From contig JAQGJY010000027.1 of NCBI GenBank assembly GCA_028290325.1, positions 1-13,945 on the forward strand: 13,945 nucleotides of DNA, written 5' to 3'. Under the pieces are notes generated by a model. It was not told where the DNA came from. It saw nothing but the letters and a program-made list of their open reading frames with translations, and ran no database searches. Numbering within the stretch: the first letter of the stretch is position 1; the number at the start of each line of letters is the position of its first letter. This document shows positions 8,411-13,945 of the stretch, one piece after another. Source of the DNA: Tardiphaga sp. (lineage in GTDB: Bacteria > Pseudomonadota > Alphaproteobacteria > Rhizobiales > Xanthobacteraceae). The position numbers and the translations under genes were made by a program.

Positions 8411-8497
8411 GAGGTCTGGCTTCTCGGAAGCTCGGCTTCTCAGGTTGGATTGAACGGATATAACGACAGAAGCGAACGGCCATCGGGCCTGCTTCTC
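8403..8497 (+). repeat. Short GCTTCT repeats and stem-loops at the rplR-rpsE junction
   Basis: GCTTCT occurs at 8403, 8419, 8435 and 8491; the first three are exactly 16 bases apart and the first is inside the rplR stop region. GCTTC (8419-8423) pairs with GAAGC (8427-8431) around TCG. A larger stem-loop pairs AGAAGC (8468-8473) with GCTTCT (8491-8496) and, inside it, GGCC (8478-8481) with GGCC (8486-8489). No T-run follows. The function is unknown; it may protect or process the mRNA upstream of rpsE. Confidence 0.5.
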
Positions 8498-8513
8498 ACA
8501 GATTGGAAAACCT

Positions 8514-9086
8514 ATGGCAGGTGAACGCGAGCGCGGTGGTGGCCACCGGGGTGGCCGTGAAGAGCGCGACAGCGAGTTCGTCGACAAGCTCGTCCACATC
8601 AATCGTGTGGCGAAGGTCGTCAAGGGCGGCAAGCGCTTCGGTTTCGCAGCGTTAGTCGTGATCGGCGACCAGAAGGGCCGCGTCGGCTTCGGACACGGCA
8701 AGGCACGCGAAGTGCCGGAAGCGATCCGCAAGGCGACCGAGTCGGCGAAGCGTAACCTGACGCGCGTCGCTCTGCGCGAGGGTCGCACCTTGCATCACGA
8801 TATTGCCGGCCGTCATGGCGCGGGCAGGGTCTATCTGCGCGCGGCGCCCGCCGGTACCGGCATCATCGCCGGCGGCCCGATGCGCGCGGTGTTCGAAACG
8901 CTCGGTATCCAGGACGTCGTCGCCAAGTCGATCGGCTCGTCGAACCCCTACAACATGGTTCGCGCCACCTTCGACGCGCTGAAACATCAGGATTCGCCGC
9001 GTTCGGTCGCCGCTCGCCGCAACATCAAGGTGTCGGTCTTGCAGGGTCGCCGCGTCGGCGGCGATGCCGAGGTCGTCGCTGAGTAA
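8514..9086 (+). CDS. rpsE: 30S ribosomal protein S5
   Basis: This 190-residue protein starts with a charged, Arg/Gly-rich extension (MAGERERGGGHRGGREERD). The S5 N-terminal double-stranded-RNA-binding fold follows (residues about 24-87, HINRVAKVVKGGKRFGF and VGFGHGKAREVPEAI). The C-terminal domain contains APAGTGIIAGGPMRAVFE and SSNPYNMVRATFDAL. S5 shapes the mRNA entry channel and affects decoding accuracy. It is about 23 residues longer than E. coli S5, mainly at the N-terminus, as usual in alphaproteobacteria. The ribosome-binding site is weak (GGAAAA), after a 103-base structured gap. Confidence 0.98.
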   Translation: MAGERERGGGHRGGREERDSEFVDKLVHINRVAKVVKGGKRFGFAALVVIGDQKGRVGFGHGKAREVPEAIRKATESAKRNLTRVALREGRTLHHDIAGRHGAGRVYLRAAPAGTGIIAGGPMRAVFETLGIQDVVAKSIGSSNPYNMVRATFDALKHQDSPRSVAARRNIKVSVLQGRRVGGDAEVVAE

Positions 9087-9091
9087 TTATT

Positions 9092-9115
9092 GCGCGATGC
9101 CGCAAGGCGTCGCGC
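9092..9115 (+). other. 10-bp stem-loop with GNRA loop between rpsE and rpmD
   Basis: GCGCGATGCC (9092-9101) pairs with GGCGTCGCGC (9106-9115), including one G-U, around the tetraloop GCAA closed by C-G. It begins 5 bases after the rpsE stop. No T-run follows. The GNRA loop makes this a plausible stable RNA hairpin, possibly a block to 3' decay or a protein-binding site, rather than a terminator. Confidence 0.65.
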
Positions 9116-9163
9116 GATCGGACCAGGTCGCGCGGAGATATCGCGCTTTCGGAGTTAAAGACG

Positions 9164-9355
9164 ATGGCACCAGCCAGCAAAACCATCAAGATCGAGCAGA
9201 TCGGCAGCGCGATCCGTCGCCATCACTCGCAGCGTGCGACGCTGATCGGGCTCAAGCTCAACAAGATCGGCCGCGTCAGCGAATTGCAGGATACGCCTGA
9301 AGTTCGCGGCATGATCACCAAGGTTCATCACCTCGTCCGCGTGGTCGAGGACTAA
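9164..9355 (+). CDS. rpmD: 50S ribosomal protein L30
   Basis: This 63-residue protein begins MAPASKTIKIEQIGSAIRRH. It shows the L30 pattern: a short first strand, then RATLIGLKLNKIGRVSELQD, then RGMITKVHHLVRVVED. L30 is a small protein of the 50S subunit near helices of domain II and 5S rRNA; it is dispensable or absent in some bacteria. GGAG at 9151-9154, 9 bases upstream, supports the start, and the length (59-64) is right. It lies between rpsE and rplO, with structured gaps of 77 and 97 bases. Confidence 0.97.
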   Translation: MAPASKTIKIEQIGSAIRRHHSQRATLIGLKLNKIGRVSELQDTPEVRGMITKVHHLVRVVED

Positions 9356-9363
9356 CAGGTCTC

Positions 9364-9431
9364 GTCGTCCCGCGTTGGATGACAGCTTTGTCCTTTGAGG
9401 CGTCGGTTATAATAAACCGCTTCGGGATGAC
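9364..9431 (+). other. Nested stem-loop with a TATAAT box between rpmD and rplO
   Basis: GTCGTCCCG (9364-9372) can pair with CGGGATGAC (9423-9431), 9 bp with one G-U. This encloses a second stem of CGGTT (9404-9408) and AACCG (9415-9419). The inner loop region contains TATAAT (9408-9413), an exact -10 match, but I find no good -35 at 16-18 bases (CTTTGT at 9386 is weak). It could be an internal promoter for rplO-secY-adk or simply an RNA structure. Confidence 0.35.
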
Positions 9432-9452
9432 GGCATTAGAAGGAACAGGACG

Positions 9453-9950
9453 ATGAAGCTCAGCGATCTCGCCGATAATCCAGGCTCCAGCAAGAAGCGC
9501 ATGCGGGTTGGCCGTGGCATCGGCTCCGGCAAGGGCAAGCAGGCCGGCCGTGGCGGCAAGGGCCAGACCGCGCGTTCGGGCGTGCGGATCAAGGGCTTCG
9601 AAGGCGGCCAGATGCCATTGCATCGGCGCCTGCCGAAGCGTGGCTTCAACAACATCTTCCGGCTCGACTTCGCCGAGATCAACCTCGACCGTCTGCAGGA
9701 CGCGATCAATGCCAAGACGCTCGACGCGTCCGGCACGATCAATGCGGAATCGCTGGTCAAGGCCCGCGTGCTGCGGCGCGCCAAGGACGGCGTGCGTCTG
9801 CTCGGCCGCGGCGAAATCACCTCCAAGTTGACCGTTGAGGTGCATGGCGCGTCGAAGTCGGCGATCGAGGCGATCGAGAAGGCCGGCGGCAGCGTGAAGA
9901 TCCTTGCGCCCGCCAAGGCGGAGAAATCCGACGACGGCAAGGCCGCCTGA
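9453..9950 (+). CDS. rplO: 50S ribosomal protein L15
   Basis: This 165-residue protein begins MKLSDLADNPGSSKKRMRVG. The glycine-rich basic arm GRGIGSGKGKQAGRGGKGQ (residues 21-39) threads into 23S rRNA. The globular C-terminal half includes VKARVLRRAKDGVRLLGRGE and ends in a short Lys/Asp-rich tail. L15 is a late assembly protein of the 50S subunit. It is about 20 residues longer than E. coli L15, as is usual in alphaproteobacteria. AGAAGGAACAGGA just upstream gives a good ribosome-binding region. A 130-base gap with two strong hairpins separates it from secY. Confidence 0.98.
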   Translation: MKLSDLADNPGSSKKRMRVGRGIGSGKGKQAGRGGKGQTARSGVRIKGFEGGQMPLHRRLPKRGFNNIFRLDFAEINLDRLQDAINAKTLDASGTINAESLVKARVLRRAKDGVRLLGRGEITSKLTVEVHGASKSAIEAIEKAGGSVKILAPAKAEKSDDGKAA

Positions 9951-9960
9951 CATTTGCGTC

Positions 9961-9983
9961 ATCGCCCGCGTAGCGCGGGCGAT
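9961..9983 (+). other. Perfect 10-bp palindrome, REP-like, after rplO
   Basis: ATCGCCCGCG (9961-9970) and CGCGGGCGAT (9974-9983) are perfect complements around TAG, 10 bases after the rplO stop. No T-run follows. From memory, GC-rich palindromes of the ATCGCCCG type are common between genes in Bradyrhizobium and Rhodopseudomonas, so this may be one copy of a dispersed repeat. A single copy in the window cannot prove that. Confidence 0.6.
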
Positions 9984-10023
9984 CCGGCTGGCGTCGGGAC
10001 ACTAGGCACCACATGTCCGGCGT

Positions 10024-10056
10024 TCGCTGGCAGGTCCGACAGCGGACCGCCAGCGA
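10024..10056 (+). other. 14-bp stem-loop (one bulge) upstream of secY
   Basis: TCGCTGGC-A-GGTCCG (10024-10038, bulged A10032) pairs with CGGACCGCCAGCGA (10043-10056) around ACAG. It ends 9 bases before GGGAG (10066-10070), the likely secY ribosome-binding site, so it could influence initiation of secY. No T-run follows, so termination is unlikely. Confidence 0.65.
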
Positions 10057-10080
10057 GAGCGGCTCGGGAGAAAGCCAACC

Positions 10081-11408
<1,328 letters not shown>

Positions 11409-11412
<4 letters not shown>

Positions 11413-12251
11413 GACTGATCCTTCTCGGGCCGCCGGGGGCGGGCAAGGGAACGCAGGCCCAGCGACTTGTCGCGCGTCACGGCATTGTTCAACTCTCGAC
11501 CGGCGACATGCTGCGCGCCGCCGTCGCGGCCGGCACGCCGGTCGGTCTCAAGGCCAAGGACATCATGGCGTCGGGCGGTCTGGTGCCGGACGAGGTCGTG
11601 ATCGGCATCATCGCCGACCGGATCGAATTGCCGGACGCCGCCAAGGGATTCATTCTCGATGGTTTTCCGCGCACGGTGCCGCAAGCGGAGGCGCTTGATG
11701 CGTTGCTGAAATCGAAGGGCCTGAAGCTCGACGCCGTCGTCGAGTTGCGGGTCAACGAAAGCGCGTTGTTGCAGCGGGTCGAGGCGCGCGTCGCCGAGAT
11801 GACCGGGCGCGGCGAGACCGTCCGCATCGACGATACCCCGGAGGTGCTGTCGAAGCGGCTCGCGGCCTATCGCAGCCAGACCGAGCCGCTGGTTCACTAT
11901 TATTCGGAGCGCCGCAATCTATTGACGGTCGACGGCATGATGCCGATTCAGGAAGTCACCGACGATATCGAGCGCGTGCTGAGCGCGATCGTCTCGTCCG
12001 AAAAGAAGACCGCGAAGGCCAAGGCGTCGGCGAAAAAGTCCGCGAGCAAGACCAGCGCCGCCAAGCCAGCCGCGAATCGTCGGACCCCGGCCAAAAAGAC
12101 CGTGAAGGCGCCGACCAAGGCGACGAAGACGGCGGCCAAGACTGCCGCCAAGGCGAGTTCCAAGAGCAAGCCGGCCGCGAAAGCGGCCAAAAAGACCATC
12201 AAAACCAGCAAAGCCCCTGCAAAATCCGCGAAAAAGGCAGGCAAGAAGTAA
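11409..12251 (+). CDS. adk: Adenylate kinase (short-LID) with Lys/Ala-rich C-terminal tail
   Basis: This enzyme converts ATP + AMP to 2 ADP in the cytoplasm. Residues 1 to about 196 form the kinase: P-loop GPPGAGKGT at 7-15, AMP-site STGDMLR at 30-36, FILDGFPRT at 81-89, and a short LID around RGETVRIDD (134-142) with no zinc-binding cysteines. DTPEVLSKRLAAYRSQTEPL follows. Residues 197-280 are unusual: a low-complexity Lys/Ala/Ser/Thr/Pro tail with 27 lysines in the last 82 residues and repeated AAK and PAKK units. It resembles histone H1-like tails and is probably disordered and nucleic-acid binding, which is an inference. The total of 280 residues compares with about 190 for a short-LID enzyme. 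The reading frame is continuous with the core and has no frameshift. The start overlaps the secY stop by 4 bases, so the two are translationally coupled. Confidence 0.97.
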
Positions 12252-12268
12252 TACGCCGCCGCTAGCGG

Positions 12269-12296
12269 TTGACGACAGAGATGTGAATCCTTTAAT
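12269..12296 (+). promoter_or_regulatory. Candidate sigma70-type promoter for the alpha operon
   Basis: TTGACG (12269-12274) and TTTAAT (12291-12296) are each one base from the consensus -35 and -10 hexamers, with a 16-base spacer. They lie 18 bases after the adk stop in the largest gap of the window, giving a predicted start near 12303. This would produce a leader of about 195 bases ahead of rpsM. TTAATA shifted by one base with a 17-base spacer is an alternative -10. No start-site data are available. Confidence 0.55.
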
Positions 12297-12302
12297 AAGC
12301 CC

Positions 12303-12497
12303 TGTATCAAGTCGGATGTTCATCAGACGATGCCGGGCCCCAAGCGACTGAGGGGACGGGCGTCGTGTTCGCGTTTGTGGACACGGGCCTGGAAATTCGG
12401 CCCGAAATGTCTGATGCCCGAAGGTTTGATCGGGCCAGCCTGATCTAGAGATACAACACAGCCGGCGCATCCTAGCCCGGCGACAGGAGAGAAGTCC
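12303..12497 (+). promoter_or_regulatory. Structured mRNA leader upstream of rpsM
   Basis: The region contains several pairings. CGGGCC (12384-12389) pairs with GGCCCG (12399-12404), extendable by GACA (12380-12383) and TGTC (12408-12411). GATCGGG (12428-12434) pairs with CCTGATC (12439-12445) around CCAG. GCCGG (12461-12465) pairs with CCGGC (12477-12481) just before the ribosome-binding site AGGAGAG (12485-12491). A long-range pair CATCAGAC (12321-12328) with GTCTGATG (12409-12416) competes with the extended first hairpin. This looks like a regulatory leader. In E. coli the alpha operon leader is bound by S4, but rpsD is not seen here, so the ligand, if any, is unknown. Confidence 0.45.
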
Positions 12498-12866
12498 GTG
12501 GCCCGTATTGCCGGTGTAAACATCCCGACCAACAAGCGCGTTCTGATCGCGCTTCAGTACATTCATGGTATCGGCCAGAAGAACGCGGCTGAAATCCTCG
12601 AGAAGGTGAAGATCGCGGATGATCGCCGCGTCAACCAGCTCAGCGATCAGGAGGTTCTCCAGATCCGCGAAGTCATCGACCGCGACTATCTCGTCGAGGG
12701 TGATCTTCGTCGTGAGACGGGCATGAACATCAAGCGTCTGATGGACCTCGGCTGCTATCGCGGCCTGCGTCATCGTCGCGGCCTACCGGTGCGTGGTCAG
12801 CGGACCCACACCAATGCGCGCACCCGCAAGGGTCCGGCGAAATCGATCGCTGGCAAGAAGAAGTAA
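12498..12866 (+). CDS. rpsM: 30S ribosomal protein S13
   Basis: This 122-residue protein starts with GTG and reads (M)ARIAGVNIPTNKRVLIALQ, the S13 family start. It contains the helix-two-turn-helix HGIGQKNAAEIL and the C-terminal signature RGLPVRGQRTHTNARTRKG (starting near residue 94), followed by the basic tail. S13 sits at the top of the 30S head, contacts L5 and the P-site tRNA, and forms inter-subunit bridges. AGGAGAG at 12485-12491, 6 bases before GTG, supports the start. It is the first gene after the candidate alpha-operon promoter and leader. GTG is the only non-ATG start I assign here. Confidence 0.98.
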   Translation: MARIAGVNIPTNKRVLIALQYIHGIGQKNAAEILEKVKIADDRRVNQLSDQEVLQIREVIDRDYLVEGDLRRETGMNIKRLMDLGCYRGLRHRRGLPVRGQRTHTNARTRKGPAKSIAGKKK

Positions 12867-12884
12867 TTTAGCGAATTCGAAGCG

Positions 12885-12918
12885 GCGAGCAGCGAATGGA
12901 GCCCCATTCGCCGCTCGC
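12885..12918 (+). terminator. Terminator-like long hairpin between rpsM and rpsK
   Basis: GCGAGC (12885-12890) pairs with GCTCGC (12913-12918), and GCGAATGG (12892-12899) with CCATTCGC (12904-12911), separated by one A/C mismatch, loop AGCC. The whole gives 14 bp. It is followed by only a weak pyrimidine run (TCTTCT), so termination would at most be partial and rpsK is still expected to be read through. From memory, GCGAATGG-type repeats are frequent in Bradyrhizobium genomes, so this may be a dispersed element. Confidence 0.5.
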
Positions 12919-12977
12919 TCTTCTGGTGTAGCCGCTGGCATGACGGCGGCGTTTGAGATCACTCAGAAAGGTTGACC

Positions 12978-13367
12978 ATGGCAAAGGAAGCCACCCGCAT
13001 TCGTCGTCGCGAGCGCAAGAACATCGCCTCCGGCATCGCGCATGTGAACTCCTCGTTCAACAACACCACCATCACCATCACCGACGCGCAGGGCAACACG
13101 ATCGCCTGGTCGTCGGCCGGCACGATGGGCTTCAAGGGTTCGCGCAAATCGACCCCCTACGCCGCGCAGGTCGCCGCGGAAGACGTCTCGAAGAAGGCGC
13201 AGGAGCACGGCATGCGGACCCTCGAAGTCGAGGTCGCCGGTCCGGGTTCTGGTCGTGAGTCGGCGCTGCGCGCGCTTCAGGCGGCGGGCTTTACCGTCAC
13301 CTCGATCCGCGACGTGACGACGATTCCGCACAACGGCTGCCGCCCGCGCAAGCGCCGCCGCGTCTGA
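12978..13367 (+). CDS. rpsK: 30S ribosomal protein S11
   Basis: From ATG 12978 the product is 129 residues, exactly the family length, and begins [20 protein letters not shown]. It contains [36 protein letters not shown] and the ending [13 protein letters not shown]. Asn119-Gly120 is the site that forms isoaspartate in E. coli S11. S11 lies in the 30S platform at the mRNA exit (E-site) region. An in-frame TTG at 12972 is less likely because AGAAAGG (12965-12971) is spaced correctly only for 12978. rpsD, which follows rpsK in E. coli, is absent; rpoA comes next after 121 bases. Confidence 0.98.
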
Positions 13368-13375
13368 GTGCTGAT

Positions 13376-13403
13376 GCGGGTGGCTCTGCCGCCCGCCGTT
13401 TTT
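13376..13403 (+). terminator. Intrinsic-terminator-like hairpin with T-run between rpsK and rpoA
   Basis: GCGGGTGGC (13376-13384) pairs with GCCGCCCGC (13388-13396), 9 bp with one G-U, around TCT. CG and then five T residues (13399-13403) follow. It begins 9 bases after the rpsK stop. This is the only hairpin in the window with a proper T-run. Because rpoA lies downstream in the same direction with no clear promoter of its own, it is best read as an attenuator or partial terminator. A second stem, GCGCGG (13417-13422) with CCGCGC (13429-13434), follows without a T-run. Confidence 0.6.
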
Positions 13404-13488
13404 CGATTGATACGCTGCGCGGGATGATCCGCGCGCTCCAGCGCCAGGAACGTTATTCGCAAACGTTGGATGGCAAGGGTGAGGCGAT

Positions 13489-13945
13489 ATGGGTGATACG
13501 GTAACAATTCAGAAAAATTGGCAGGAATTGATCCGGCCGAACAAGCTTCAGGTCACGGCCGGCACTGACGGCACGCGCTTCGCGACGTTGGTCGCCGAAC
13601 CGCTTGAGCGTGGTTTCGGCCAGACGCTCGGCAACGCGCTGCGTCGCGTGCTGCTGTCGTCGTTGCAGGGTGCCGCCGTTCAGGCGCTGCAGATCGACGG
13701 CGTGCTGCATGAGTTCTCGTCGATTTCGGGCGTGCGTGAGGACGTCACCGACATCGTGCTGAACGTCAAGGACATCTCGATCAAGATGCAGGGCGAAGGC
13801 CCCAAGCGCATGGTCGTAAAGAAGCAGGGACCGGGCGTCGTCACCGCCGGCGACATCCAGACCGTCGGCGACGTCGTCGTTCTGAACCCTGACTTGCAGA
13901 TCTGCACGCTCGACGAGGGCGCTGAAATCCGCATGGAATTCACCG
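13489..13945 (+). CDS. rpoA: RNA polymerase subunit alpha, N-terminal part (partial at 3' edge)
   Basis: The first 152 codons are present; the gene runs off the window (usual full length about 330-345). It begins MGDTVTIQKNWQELIRPNKL. The alpha N-terminal domain follows, with PLERGFGQTLGNALRRVLLS (the dimerisation and beta/beta' contact helix), SSISGVREDVTDIVLNVKD and EGPKRMVVKKQGPG. The alpha dimer is the scaffold for RNA polymerase assembly; its C-terminal domain, which binds UP elements and activators, lies outside the window. AAGGG at 13475-13479, 9 bases upstream, supports the start. rpoA after rpsK is the usual alpha-operon position; rplQ would be expected next. Confidence 0.98.
   Translation, partial: MGDTVTIQKNWQELIRPNKLQVTAGTDGTRFATLVAEPLERGFGQTLGNALRRVLLSSLQGAAVQALQIDGVLHEFSSISGVREDVTDIVLNVKDISIKMQGEGPKRMVVKKQGPGVVTAGDIQTVGDVVVLNPDLQICTLDEGAEIRMEFT

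Noticed and set aside
11413..12497. Missing rpmJ after secY and missing rpsD after rpsK treated as gene loss
   Set aside because: Both genes are commonly located elsewhere in alphaproteobacteria, so their absence here is a lineage feature, not evidence of deletion.
11919..12773. Antisense reading frame (284 codons) across adk, the leader and rpsM
   Set aside because: Its Leu/Arg/Gly-rich low-complexity part is the reverse complement of the adk Lys/Ala tail, and it crosses two real genes; no ribosome-binding site or domain was recognised.
12972..12977. TTG start two codons upstream for S11
   Set aside because: The ribosome-binding site touches the TTG, leaving no spacer, while ATG 12978 gives the exact family length of 129.
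13407..13435. TTGATA as a possible -35 for an rpoA promoter
   Set aside because: The region where a -10 should lie (around 13428-13436) is GC-only or nearly so and forms a hairpin; no -10-like hexamer is present.

Overview
The window is a contiguous stretch of the conserved str/S10/spc/alpha ribosomal-protein superoperon, all on the + strand. It runs from the last 13 codons of tuf (EF-Tu) to the first 152 codons of rpoA (RNA polymerase alpha). High GC content, adk directly after secY, no rpmJ after secY and no rpsD in the alpha cluster point to an alphaproteobacterium. The protein sequences (for example the RpoA start MGDTVTIQKNWQELIRPNKL, the EF-Tu tail and the 249-residue L3) resemble my recollection of Bradyrhizobiaceae/Nitrobacteraceae (Bradyrhizobium, Rhodopseudomonas, Nitrobacter, Afipia). 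The family is a likely call; the genus cannot be fixed from here.

Layout: tuf 3' end (1-42); S10 block rpsJ, rplC, rplD, rplW, rplB, rpsS, rplV, rpsC, rplP, rpmC, rpsQ (123-5443); spc block rplN, rplX, rplE, rpsN, rpsH, rplF, rplR, rpsE, rpmD, rplO, secY, adk (5495-12251); alpha block rpsM, rpsK, rpoA (12498 to the window end). Several genes overlap or nearly touch (rplC/rplD, rplD/rplW, rplN/rplX, rplX/rplE, secY/adk), which fits co-transcription and translational coupling. The products are large- and small-subunit ribosomal proteins, the SecY channel that receives nascent chains from the same ribosomes, adenylate kinase for nucleotide balance, and the alpha subunit that nucleates RNA polymerase assembly.

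No stretch without a gene exceeds 246 bases. The longer gaps are not empty: nearly every gap above about 60 bases holds a stem-loop, and most lack the downstream T-run of an intrinsic terminator. They are therefore better read as readthrough, processing or mRNA-stability structures. The exceptions are a terminator-like hairpin with a T5 run between rpsK and rpoA, and a good sigma70-type promoter plus a roughly 195-base structured leader ahead of rpsM.

I found no undescribed defence, mobile or biosynthetic system, and no tRNA, rRNA, CRISPR or insertion sequence. The points most worth following up are the 84-residue Lys/Ala-rich tail on adenylate kinase, the possible alternative pairing in the rpsM leader, the attenuator-like hairpin before rpoA, and the hairpins placed in most of the longer gaps.
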